Below are positions 45,557-56,807 of a stretch of 64,000 nt of DNA, piece by piece; the first letter of the stretch is position 1; the number at the start of each line of letters is the position of its first letter. A model generated the notes under the pieces. The model worked only from the letters and a program-made list of their open reading frames with translations. It made no database searches and was not told where the DNA came from. Made by a program: the position numbers and the translations under genes. Source of the DNA: Larix kaempferi (Eukaryota > Streptophyta > Pinopsida > Pinales > Pinaceae); contig BSBM01000140.1 in the NCBI GenBank assembly GCA_027924585.1, forward strand, positions 7,704,001 to 7,768,000, given 5' to 3'.

Positions 45557-48268
45557 TTACATGTGGCTCGTCCCCGAGCCACTTTCATCTTCTGGTTCCA
45601 AAAGTTCCTCTTCCTCTCGCAGATCTGGCTTAGCAACGAACTCTTGATAGGTTGCACTCAGCTTTGCAACCGTTTCCTTAGTGTCCTACTCAATCTGCCT
45701 GATGGTTTCCAACACATCAAGTGTTATATCATCCTCAACTTGCTCTTGCATTGATTCTTGTCCTTCGTGGAGCTCCCTCAACTTTTCCCCAATCTTCTCT
45801 GTTAGTTCATGGGCTTCCTCTTGCAGGGGCTGCGACTTGTCTCCAACTTCAACCTCCCTGTCTCGCAACACTTGAAGTGTTCTTTTCAATTCTCTAACTT
45901 CTGGATATATTTTTAGTCTATCTCTTGGCTGTAGGGCCTTCACCTCTACATTCAGGTCTTCTAACGCGACCTATTTTTCCTTCACACTGTTCTTGACTTC
46001 CAACAGCTCAAGCTCCTCTTCCAGCGCAGTAAAGGTTCTCGTCACCTCATACAACAAAGTTTGTCACTTAGCCACTTCACTGGCTATACTCTCTACTGTG
46101 GCTTTCACTTCCTTTGCTCTTAGCTTTGCCTAGTTAGGTGGTGTCTTCGACTGATTTTGCGCTTCCAAGGCTGTAATCTTTGCTTGATAACCAGCCTCCA
46201 TGTCTTTCATTCCTATCTTAATATCACTGACTATAGAGCCAATCTTAAGGATAGTATCCACGAGCTCTGGTTGCTCATCGCATTCTGGTATCTCCACTAC
46301 TACCGAAGAGATAGTATGCTCTATTCTCCTTCATCGGTCCTGCTCATCTTGGAGTTCCATGGTTTTCTTTAAACTTGCTTCCTCCAGCTTCTTAAAATTT
46401 TCCTGCAACTGATGATGTTGGGTCAGAGCGACCACACTTCAATCATGGATCTCTTCAAAAACCTGCAAGAACAGATTGTGCAGGCCCTCTAGTAGCAACA
46501 TCACAATGTCGACGTCCACATGCTTGATGTCCTACGCACCCGAAGCTCACTGTTTGCGCGGTAACCTTATGCTTAGTGGGTCAAGTTGGACTATGTGTGA
46601 CTTTGGTGGCAAGGTCAGGGCTAGAGGCGTTTTGTTGGGTTGTGAAGTGTCCCTTGACCTCCCTTCCGATTCTGAGTCTCGTAGCAAGGGAAAGTTGCGC
46701 TGGACTTTCTCAAAACTCTTTTTTAGGCCTTGCAGCGTGGTAAGATTCTTCTCTAAACTTGCTTGGATCACCTCATCCTTTTTATCTTTTACTACCAGCA
46801 GGTCTTCCATCTGTACGGTGACCGTGGATGCGATCATCTCAAAATCGTCATCGTGGAGTTTTGCTTCTGATTGGGTCTTAACAGCTTTCTACTTGTTTTT
46901 CTGGGGCTTCTCCTGCATAGAACTCCTAGGTTCCTTTCTTTTTCCCGACTATGACTCTTCAACAATAGGTGTTGGAATTGGGTTACTCTCTTCGGAGTCA
47001 ATGTCAATCTCCACAGGTCCTTCAACTTTATATTCAGGTATCCATTCCTTCATAATGCCATCGATATCTTCTTCATTAATGTGATAGATCCCTTGGAACT
47101 ATTCTGTGTTCTTCTTCTGTGCCTTTGCTAAAATGTAGATAGAATGCATGTCAGCGAAAAAATTGATGGTGCGAATATATTTAGTTGTTACCTCCTTTGG
47201 TATCCGCGGTGTGCGAATAATGACATCGCACAGCTGCTCGTAGTAGGTGTAGAATACTTCAGCTGACACGCGCTCTCGTTCTTGCGCCAAATTTACCCAA
47301 AGGTTTGCATATCTAGCTCCTCTACAGTCATTGCTGTTAGTAATTAGACCAATATAATATTTTGGGTCCTTCCACCCTACAAATGTAATCAAGACTATCA
47401 ACCAAGTATAGTGGAAGTTGCTTCCATGTGTCTGCGTATCGCTCAATTCTTCTAGAAACTCATTTAACAGGTACTGACACCAGTTAAATCTTCCTCTCAT
47501 CACGGCCTTTGCCCCAAGGAGCACTACACCCGTGGGTACTTCGTTCGGTCTTTCTTTTCGCAGAATCTTCCTTACTATAAGTTTTGTTACAAACCACATA
47601 TCATCATCACCTATGTCATTCGTGACAAAGCCTCTCTTTCCTTTGATGACAGCCTGCATTTTCTTCAACTTCATGATGACCTCATTATCCGTGTTCTTTC
47701 CTTGAAAGAATTGCTTGGGGTCCTCGCCTCGCTTGCTTAACCCCGTGATGTGATGGATCAGGTCGATTTTCAAATCGACGTTCCGATCCAACCATAGATA
47801 GCCTTGGTGAGTGCACGACATAAGAGTGCACACCACCGCATTTAGTTCTGGTATTCTATCGAAGTGCGGGAGCCTCAACAGGTTGCGCAATCCTGATTCG
47901 ACTACTTTGGATAACCAGTTCTGCGTGACCAACACAAAATTTCCTTTAGCGTGCTTCCTCCTGCACATACACTGATTTGGCTGAAATTTCTGGTACTTTG
48001 GTTCAGCTGGGTCCTTCTACATCTGAAGTAGGTCTAAGTCTTCAAACTTACACTCTGTAATTTTCCCCAACAGATTTCCTTCCAGCTTGGCATGCTTTGA
48101 GATAGGTGGAAGTGGAATCTCATACTTCGCATTCTTTAACAGTTTAATGGACAGTGCATCTTCTGTATGCGACGAGATATACTGAGGGGTCAACTTCAAG
48201 GGAATTTCTTTGTCACCCCACAGAACTTCTACCACTGTGGAGCTCATCACCTTTTTCTTCATCTTCAC
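45557..48268 (-). pseudogene. Gypsy-C2 additional ORF downstream of pol
   Basis: This is the better-preserved duplicate, with 289 open codons at 47968-47099 (NAVVCTLMSCTHQGYLWLDR, GRFNWCQYLLNEFLEEL) and 83 at 48268-48017. The remaining pieces lie in the same frame over 2.7 kb. The C-terminal half is coiled-coil-like. Stops shared with the left copy lie after LLQM, after a KK-rich linker, after PPN, after VKEK and before DTKETV; most are TAG. Other stops occur in only one copy, so they arose after the duplication. Confidence 0.77.
45563..45582 (-). other. Hairpin at the end of the Gypsy-C2 extra ORF
   Basis: On the minus strand GTGGCTCG, loop GGGA, CGAGCCAC: a perfect 8-bp stem, three bases before the TAA stop and close to the polypurine tract GTGTTAGGGGCC. 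Confidence 0.87.
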
Positions 48269-48554
48269 TACCGCTGGTTCTTTTCCCCTTATCTTGCATC
48301 ACTTTAGAGTGTCATGGCGATCTTCAGGAACCCTGACCTTCCTCTGTAATAACCTTCTTGGCGAGAGTTCTCATCAACCCTTCGATCCCTCCGTAGTTAA
48401 ACACCCTCACATCCTCCTTGACGGTAAAATATTGCTCAATAGAGGACTTTTCAAACATTCATTGGATGTTCTTGACAGAGTTACAGGATTATTGATCACT
48501 TACTGGAAACAATTTCAAAGTCTGGCTCGCAAGAAAATTCTAGAGTCTGGGTAA

Positions 48555-49030
48555 TGCCCCCGCGAGTCCAAATACAACAGTATTTATAGGAACAGCGTGG
48601 CTCAGCCGCGCCCCTCAATGGCTAGATAAGCATTAAATGTTATGGTCGTTGGCCAAATATGGCGAAGATCTCGGTCATTTCCTCCATTAACTCCTTCAGA
48701 ATGGTTATTTCTGCATTAAATGCTCAAGCGGTTGTTGACAAAATCACTGTATAACGGCTAATTTTCCGACCGACATTCTAATGGCTAGTTTTTTGTTATG
48801 TTGCATTGAACTACGCAGCGAGTCATCACTACTCTCGGTGCAGTTACTTCGCGTTGCCCGATTTCTTGGTTTTGATCTTTGCCTTTTTTCTGTTCCATTT
48901 GATCTTCGCGATTTCATTTTGAATTTCGCAATGCCGCGGTTCTTCTATTCTTTTTCTCTCTCTTTTTTTTTATCTATGCAGCTTCACTTCTCGACAAGTG
49001 TTGCACGGTACATGTACCTCTTTCTTCGAA
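48555..49030. other. Gypsy-C2 spacer between pol and the extra ORF
   Basis: Counterpart of 26746-27529. It holds a pyrimidine-rich run near 48945-48975 on the plus strand. No conserved frame. Confidence 0.5.
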
Positions 49031-49615
49031 CTTCACGGACTGATCAAAACTTTGTACAGACTCTTCCAATCTTTTCCCTTAGTAACATCAAAATAGTATA
49101 TGGGCCAAGCCAATGCATTTTAAACTTTCCAGGAAATTTCATAAACTTTCCATCGTACAGGAGGACTATATGACCTACCCGAAAGGACTTTTTTTTTATA
49201 TGGCGATCATACCATGCTTTTTCTTTCTCTTTATGCACTTGTTGGTGAAATCTTGTGACTAAGCGATCTTCCTCCAACCCAACCAAGTGTAGAAGCATTT
49301 CTTCTAGTGCCTCTCGATCTTCCATGCCTGTAAATGCAGCTATTCTCAAGCTGGGTACAATGTACTCCATAGGAATCACTGCTTCCTATCCATAGCCCAA
49401 CCTAAAAGGTGTATGGCCAATCAAATTCTTGCAAGTAGTCCTATATGCTCATAAGACAGTTGGAATACACAGATCCCAATCATCTGTATTGACATTGCAT
49501 ACCTTAGTGAGCGCATTCTCCAGTACCTTCTTGAATGTTTTAACAGTTCCATTTTCCTGCAGATGATATGGCATACTTCTCTGGTGGTAAATGTGGAACT
49601 CTTTAGTTAGTGCCT
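49031..49615 (-). pseudogene. Gypsy-C2 integrase C-terminal part
   Basis: Minus strand from the Copia-B2 target duplication: [19 protein letters not shown], the NLIGHTPFRLGYG block, a TAG shared with the left copy near 49387, then 111 open codons (EYIVPSLRIAAFTGMEDR, KMHWLGPYTIL). Same domain content as the left copy. Confidence 0.87.
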
Positions 49616-50216
49616 TGTTAATTTTTTGATAATTTCATTCCATTATCATTCAGGATCTCTAAGAGAATAACATGTACAACATATCTATAGCATATCAATC
49701 ATAGACACAATAACAAGCACACAAGAGACACAGAGTTTCACCGAGGAAAACCACGAAGGTGAAAATCCCCACAACTTCCTCAGAGATAGAATAAGCCCCA
49801 ATACAACATCAGAAGGAGCAAACCAAATAAGATGTCTCTAGTAGATACTCCTCCTCCTCCACATGTGCGCCACTTTCTCACTTAGTTATGCAAGCTTGAG
49901 AAGTGAGCGAATGAATAGAATGAGAGAGACACACCCTCTATTTATACATTGACTTGACCTACCAATAAATCACTGGGGACGACTTCCTAATGAAGCCTAA
50001 TAACCCAACCACATGACCTAACTAGGGCCGATCCCACACTAGTGGTCTAATAACCCATCAATACAAATGACAACACTTACAATGTAACTTGCAACACTTG
50101 CAAGTACAAATGATGACACTTCCAATCAGAGGAACAAGACATCTCTGTGGGATATACAATAAATTACAAATGTAATATACAAATGAATATCTTACAAAGT
50201 TGCAAATACATCAACA
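49616..50216 (-). repeat. Copia-B2 3' LTR
   Basis: 601 bp. TATAAATAGAGGG lies on the minus strand at 49934-49946. Confidence 0.94.
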
Positions 50217-50229
50217 CTCCCTCTTAACT
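50217..50229 (-). other. Copia-B2 polypurine tract
   Basis: On the minus strand AGTTAAGAGGGAG directly precedes the 3' LTR. Confidence 0.87.
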
Positions 50230-50469
50230 ACGAAGGTATTATGAGCACAGGTCATCAATACATATTGGCACATGTCATCAATTCTGTAGCTGGATCATCA
50301 TCACTGAATCACGGAGCATCATCATCATCAGTTCTGCTGTACTCGACATCTCGATCATTGGGATATCTCTGAATTCTTCTTGTCATAGGAAGTTCTACAG
50401 AGCCAGCCATTTTTCATGCTGGATGTAGGCCCACCTCCTGTAGGTCTTCATCAACACTGGCCATACTGT

Positions 50470-51002
50470 GGAATCCTCAGGACTGATTATGTGCGTCACA
50501 ATGCCTCGAAGAGTATCCCAAGATCCTTTATGTGCCGAATCATGACCAGAAAGATCTCCCAGGTCAACTTACATGTGACCCCCGCCACAAAACCTTGACA
50601 GAGTATCCCAGGATCCTTTATGTGCTGAAGCACGATCGACAAGATCTCCCAAGGCAATATTACATGTGGTCACCACAAAACCTCGAAAGAGTATTCCAGG
50701 ATCCTTTATGTGCTGAAGCATGACCGGCAAGATCTCCCAGGGAAATATTACATGTGGTCATGGAAAAACCTCGAAAGAGCATCCCAGGACTGATTACAAG
50801 CACATAGCTCAACCTATCGAATCTCCCAGGGCAATATTATATGCCATAGGAAAAAACCTTGAAAGAGTATCCCAGGATCCTTTATGTGTTGCAGCATGAT
50901 TGACAAGATATCCCAGGGCAATATTACATGTCCACCCAGAGAAAAACCTTGAAAGAGTATCCTAGGATCCTTTATGTGCCGAAGCACGACCGACAAGATC
51001 TC
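50470..51002. repeat. 88-90-bp tandem repeat of Copia-B2
   Basis: Inverted counterpart of 24750-25305, with CAGGATCCTTTATGTGC recurring about every 90 bp. Gypsy-D inserted at its outer end. Confidence 0.88.
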
Positions 51003-52499
51003 TGTTGGCTACTTTTTGGACAGACCCGGGTTTTAATGAAGCACAGCAACAAAACCCCTTGGCGCACTGGCCCTCTCGGCAACGAGCTGCGCGGCAGCTC
51101 GAGGTCTCACCCGAAGTGGCTATGGGGAGGCTAAGGAATCAGGTTTCCTTAACCTAGGCGATGCGGAGACTGTTCTTTCCTCCTCGACGATTCCTCTAAG
51201 GTGAATGTCTGACCCTTCTTCAGACTCATGAGCGCGGCAGCGCTCAAGCTCCTGCTCAGCAGCTTAGATGCGCGGTACTTCCACTCCTGCGCTAGGACCA
51301 ACGATCCTTTGCGCCGATATTCTATGCGTCGTTTCGCTAGCACGCCCGTCGCAGCAATGGATTCCCTTGTCGCTGCGGCGACAGCGTTCACTTCTTCTTC
51401 TTCGCCACTTAACAATTACAGTTACAAGGAACCTCACGAACTCACTAAACACTTATAAAGATATTGCACGATTCATGTATACATAAGTAATGAACTAAAC
51501 AGGAAGTCATTCAACACCGCATTATGACAAGAAGAAGTATGAAGCTCATCTCCTCGAGGAAAACCACGTCCACGGGAGTGTTATATTAACCAGAAAATGA
51601 TAGACTATACAATATGCTGCGCACACAACTGCAGCCTTAGATCTTTCCAGGAAACTCCACGCACACAGCTGGGAGCCCTTCTCTCGATCTAGTCTCTTCC
51701 TCTTCAGAGATTACAATAGTTCAGACGTCGACTCCGACTGTCTGCAACTCAAGGATTAGCTTCACTGCTAACCAGCTCTAACTCCTGTTTTCTAGCAACA
51801 CGGTAGAAAACAATCAACAAGATCGTAATAGAAGATGATCAACTCGATCAATCCTTCTTACATCTAGTATCTACTATCTTAGCTAGCTCACTCACAGGCT
51901 TAGCTAACTGACTCGCTAATTAACCATCTCACTAACTAGCTAACTAACATCTACCCTTTACAATTATGCATATATATAGGTGGCCATGGCGGTCGCACCT
52001 TTACAAAACTGTGGGCCTTTCCCAGCAGTAATCCCCAAAAACCCTAACCACGCACATGGCTAGGTGTACTGTAGGTGCCGCTTGCAGTCATGTCGCCGCT
52101 TCCTGCAGGCTCCATGATATTCGACGCAGCTTACGTGTATGGGCGCCTTGTCCTTCGCCTTTAATGCTTTGGTCCGTTGCTCCTCCTTGGTCCGAGCAAC
52201 CATAACTTCTGTATTCAGCCTTAATGAGGGTAGTTGAGCCCTCTACTCCATTGTTTCATTCATTGTGGTAGCTGGGATTTCCACTCAGCTACCTTCATTC
52301 TCTTTTGACGTGCGCGCGAGCTCCACGATTTCTGGTCCGTAATCTACGCTGAGATTATCCATCTGGCACCGTACTGCGCACCGTCTGCTTCTGTTCCCAA
52401 AATTGGCGTTTATTCAAAATTTAGCACTTTCTCTTCCATACTTGTGCTTTTTCCTCAAAATTCGCAGCTTTTACCATAGCTGCGGCCTTGGCTCCAACT
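51003..52499 (-). repeat. Gypsy-D 3' LTR
   Basis: 1,497 bp. The minus-strand start reads AGTTGGAGCC here, against TGTTGGAGCC in the 5' LTR, so its first base is changed. CTATATATATGCATA near 51968-51982 is the likely TATA element. Confidence 0.93.
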
Positions 52500-52511
52500 G
52501 GCCCCTAACAC
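52500..52511 (-). other. Gypsy-D polypurine tract
   Basis: GTGTTAGGGGCC on the minus strand, identical to that of Gypsy-C. Confidence 0.75.
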
Positions 52512-55500
52512 TTACTTGTGGCTCGCCCTCGAGCCACTCGCACTAGCGCGTGGTCGCTTTACTTGCGCATCTGCTTTCAGAGGTATGCGCATCACTCCTA
52601 AGTCTCCTAGGATGCCTTTCATTTCTGTGAACTTGGTAGGAAAGATATCCTGGTAGTCACGTAATAGATCTGAAATATGCCCAACAGTTTCATCATCCCA
52701 ATAGTCTCCTATAGAAGCAAACTTGGGTTCGGCTTCTGTACCAATGTTAACCTTTTTGAGCTTGATGTGTTCTGTAATGGCAGGGATATCAAGCTGAGGA
52801 CCTTCAACATTGCGCGTCCCTTCTGATTCTGGGATATTGATGTTGCGAGGATCATCCTCCTCTTCTCCAGCGGTGAAATTATAGCACTCCAGGGCATGTT
52901 CTATCTGAACAGCCCAATCCGGTTGGGAATATTCTGGTAATAGACATGGTTCAAATACCTTCTTTTTAATACACTTCAAAGCCTGATCAATACTTGGATG
53001 CTCTGACTCAAAGCTGAAGGTAAGTTGAAAACTTTCTATCATAAGAGGCCAAGTAAGAGTGCCTCTGTGCAATTCTGTTTCAGTGTACTAGTTCCTTGGA
53101 ACTGTGTCCAATGTGTGGATGAATAGGTGAACCCACTCATCGTCCGGAATATCCGACCATTGCTGAATGCATGCTTCAATGTGTGACCCAAGGTCACTCT
53201 GTCCCTCATATTTGCGCGACACTTCTGCTATAGTGTCCTGGAATCTGCGCAGTATCAATCTGCGACAGTCTTACCATGTGTGAATATTCTCTTTATGCAC
53301 ACCCCACCATCTTGCGGGTGTAGCGCGCAGTGATACATCTAATGCCTGTATGCGCTGCTGTTCTGGAAGTTGTTGTTCATATGCCTGTATGAATTTGCTT
53401 ACTTCAGTTAAACCATCAAAAATTGGAGTGTCAGTCAATTCTGTGCCAATCCATCGAATGGATTTAGTCATCATGGCGCAACGTCTTGTAGAAACCTCAT
53501 GTAAGTGATTCTGCCAGTTTTCCAATCCTGCATCTGAGTCTGATGTGCACGAGCTATCGCATCGCCAGCTGATATGGCCATCTGCTATGGGATTGACATA
53601 GTCACTCTGACTAGCAGTCATCTGATACAAACTTTCCATGTGGCACGCTTCTTCTTCCGCCCGAATGGGTTCTATATATCGTGGTCCTTGAATAGGATCA
53701 AGCGGTACAATGACCCTAATCTGGTCGTCCTCGAAGGTCATCTGTCTTTTCTTCAAATTAATGACAGCCAAATTATCAAATGCCCAGTCTATACCTAAAA
53801 GTGCTGGGTAAGGTCTACTATCATCCAGAATTTTGATTACTTCAAAGTCTGCAGAACTTCTTACTCCCTCGATATCAATAGGTACATTGGGTAATCTGCC
53901 CAATGGAGAGACTCGTTGCTGGTTCGTGAGTCTTAGCTGGATGGGGGATCTTGTAAGTTGAGGGCTTCCCATCTGTTCCCATGTCTGCATGGTGAGAACA
54001 TTAACTTCTGAGCCCAAATCTAAAATAACTTCGTCCATCTCAAATGCTCCAATCTGTGCTGTGAGCCTCATCTCTTTTCCAGTTCTAGTGTGACTCCCAA
54101 TCTGGTGAACAGCACGCTGCGGCGTGTTCGTCGAAGCAGGTTGTTGACATTTATCCAATAGGTGTTGAAGTTCCATAGTTGCTTTTTCATTGCGCAACAA
54201 CTTTAAACAGTTTCTTAGAAAAGTATGGACAGTGCCTAGCGCATCTCCTTCATCAGGCCTTCCGGATGTAGTGGCCTGTTCTTGTACCAGGTTGTCTTGT
54301 CTTAGGATTTGCGATCTAATATCTTTATGCGGAGTTGCGACAGAACTTGAAGCTCTGGGATCTCTGAAATACTCTTGGGCTTGCTTGAATGCTTCTTTTT
54401 GCTTCTGCAGATTAAGTGGGGCTGGTTTAATATTAGCGCGGCACACCCATTGCGTCGCTTGCTTTCCAGTTCCCGACTCTGGCGCACCAGTGGTTGTTCC
54501 ACTGCGCGTCACGATATTAACTGTACGGTCTGGTTCCATTTTTTCTGCTCCAATCAATTGAATATTCTGGTTGACCTGTGGCGTCTTTGCTTGCATCTTA
54601 GCCATCAACTGAGGGCATTCTTCAATGATATGATCATAAGATTTGCAATATCTGCAAAGGGTTGTAGGGTTTTGGCAATCTCTTGCAAAATGACCTTGCG
54701 CTCCACAATTATAACAAGTGATCTGGCCTCTTCCGTGGCCAAAATTTGTTGCGCGTCCGCGGCCTCTATAATTTCCTGTTCGGCCGTCGCGAGTTTGGTC
54801 ATACTGTGGACCCGCTGTGGGTCCTTGTGTCTCTGATTGTACTCTATAAACATCTTGCTTTCTTTCTATCATAAGATCATATGCTCTACAATTGTTCTCA
54901 TCATGGCCTACTGATTTACAGAAATTACAATATAAGTTCTTTGGAGTTTGTACATATTTCTGAAGTAAGTGACATTCTTGTGGCCTATGACCTCTAGTTC
55001 TACAGATTTCACACCAAGGTCCCTGTGCCTGTGGTAAAGGGTTAGGTGCTCCAGTTGCAATATACTCTATGAAAACGGGACAATGGTCCTTTGAATGACC
55101 TTGTGCTTTACATTTTGTACACCATATCTCCTCCTTAGCATCCTTGCCTTTCTTAATATCATGCACTTGCAAGGTTAAGTTTGCTAATTGGTTTTGCAAC
55201 TGCGCAACATCGTTGCTTGTTCCAGCAATTGGTGAAGCTTCTAGTTTCATAGCCATCTCTAGAGCTTGTTCCTGAGTAGTGAGATTCTATTGCATAAGAG
55301 GAAGTCTAATGTGTGGAAGCAACGCAGCAATGAACCATTCCTTATGCTGTTGTGGTGCAAACTCAAAGCTTACTTGATCTATCAAGGATTTGAACTTTTG
55401 GTCAAAGTCCCATACTGACTCTGTAGGTAACTGTTTTATGTCTTTGAGCTCTGTTATGCACTGTGATTCTGATTTAGGTTTCTTGAATTCTCTAATCATT

Positions 55501-56540
55501 GCATTTCTTACCTCAGCAAGCGTTCTATTCTGTGTTGCTGAGTATTTCATGAACCAAGTTAAGGCTCTTTCTCTTAGTGTGGTTGCTAACTGGACCAGTT
55601 TAACAGCATCATCGTTAATTTGCTTAATTGTCCAAATGGCTTCACATAGGAACCAGTGTTGCTCAGGGTCTTCTATCCCTGTTCCTTTAAAAGTTGGTAG
55701 TTTCATGTCATCACCCATCTTTCTTGGGCTAGGTTGAGGTGGAGGTGTTGTAGCAGTTCTTCTGGGCTGGTTGAACAAAGGTGGCACAGAGGTACTAGAA
55801 GTACCGTGTGGGCTTCTAGAAGGTGTTACGGCGGGGTTATGCTGAGCTTCGTCTGGATTTTGCGGTGTAAAAGGGTGGTAAGGGATATGAGCGCTCCCTT
55901 GTCTTTGTATGTGGCTTTCTCTAGGAACTTGACTGTCTTCTGGGCTCGACTCAAAAGAATGTTGGTCAAGGCCTACTTTATACCATTTTCCACTACGAGT
56001 GCAACCAATAACTTCAGGGTCACTATCAGAGTCTACGGACATTACTTGTCTATGCTATTCATCTGAAGCTATACATAGTTTTGCTTTTTCATACAGAAGC
56101 ATTTTAATCCATAAGTTCAAAGAATTTAGGAACTTACCTCTATGTGCTTGAAAGAAACTCCTCTCAGCTTCACTTAAACTCTTTCTTGTATCCACTACAA
56201 ACTCAGTGATGAAACCTTCCAGTAGACTATTCAACCAAAAGTCTACTGCGCGGGACACGGGATTGTCTATTCGCTTCAAAATATTGATTAGCTCAGGCGT
56301 CCAAGCGATGGGTCGATCCACATACACAGTGGGTGTAGTGTCTACTAACTTGGCTATCCAAGCATGCAATTCAAATGCAAATGTGACAAAGAAAATTTCG
56401 TGAAGATCAGTATAAATATACTTCTGCAACCAGTCTTCTGTCCGGAGCCTAGAGCTTCGATTTTCTTGTTCAGCGAACTCTTTAGCTTTTAAATCAAACC
56501 AGTCTTCAATTTCTTTAACTGTAGGATTCCAGTAACACAT
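52512..56540 (-). pseudogene. Gypsy-D gag-protease-gag-like polyprotein, pol truncated
   Basis: One frame of 1,343 codons with only four internal stops, at codons 162 (TAG), 418 (TAG), 1090 (TAA) and 1151 (TAG), and no frameshift. Residues 1-160 are an N-terminal capsid-like domain; about 200-417 include a gag-like region (EDPEQHWFLCEAIW, LTWFMKYSA, SVWDFDQKFKSL). Five CCHC knuckles follow at 474-487, 510-523, 538-551, 609-622 and 629-642. The aspartic protease motif ILDLGSEVNVL is at about 839-849. A second gag-like domain (PIFDGLTEVSKFIQAYEQQ, ALDVSLRATPARWWG) spans about 1013-1150. The frame then has the start of the RT region (DYQDIFPTKFTEMKGI, up to VKRPR) and jumps to a short tail ending SHK. 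RT, RNase H and integrase are absent. The tail matches the end of the Gypsy-C extra ORF. Confidence 0.92.
52518..52537 (-). other. Hairpin at the end of the Gypsy-D ORF
   Basis: On the minus strand GTGGCTCG, loop AGGG, CGAGCCAC: a perfect 8-bp stem. It lies three bases before the TAA at 52512-52514, as in Gypsy-C. Confidence 0.88.
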
Positions 56541-56807
56541 TTGTTAGCTAAGCAAGTCTCAGGGCAACAGAACCATTTGTTGGCTCCTTCTTTCTCTGGG
56601 TTTCGCCTCAATCTCGTGTGTCGCTGCAATAACAAGTCTCAGTCACGCGGCAACGGAACCATTTGTTGGCTCAACAACAGGGTTCAAAGCAGCGGAAGTG
56701 ACGTGATTAAGAAGTCATAAGGAAACAGAACCATTTGTTGGCTCAGCAACAGGGTTCAAAGCAGCGGAAGTGACATGATTAAGAAGTCATAAGGCAACGG
56801 AACCATT
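56541..56807 (-). repeat. Four-fold repeat of the Gypsy-D LTR edge and primer-binding site
   Basis: GGCAACGGAACCATTTGTTGGCT or a close variant occurs at about 56563, 56649, 56721 and 56793; the last three are 72 bp apart. Each contains the tRNA-Glu-like primer site, the two-base spacer and the first bases of the LTR edge. A weaker fifth trace (ACACATTTGTTAGCT) is at 56536. Confidence 0.88.
56793..56805 (-). other. Gypsy-D primer-binding site (tRNA-Glu)
   Basis: On the minus strand TGGTTCCGTTGCC begins two bases after the 5' LTR. It is complementary to the 3' end of plant tRNA-Glu (GGCAACGGAACCA). Confidence 0.8.

Larger units (their letters stand above)
43989..49615 (-). mobile_element. Gypsy-C2: 3' half of a Ty3/gypsy element
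   Basis: Minus-strand duplicate of Gypsy-C1: integrase C-terminus, additional ORF, hairpin, polypurine tract and LTR. The rest of its integrase continues at 63908-64000 beyond Copia-B2. The Copia-B2 target duplication TGCCT (49611-49615 and 63908-63912) joins the two parts in frame. Confidence 0.9.

Noticed and set aside
51149-51486. Ala/Arg-rich frames in the Gypsy-D LTRs (also 56954-57257)
   Set aside because: They lie inside LTRs, where promoter and leader sequence is expected, and have no recognisable domain.
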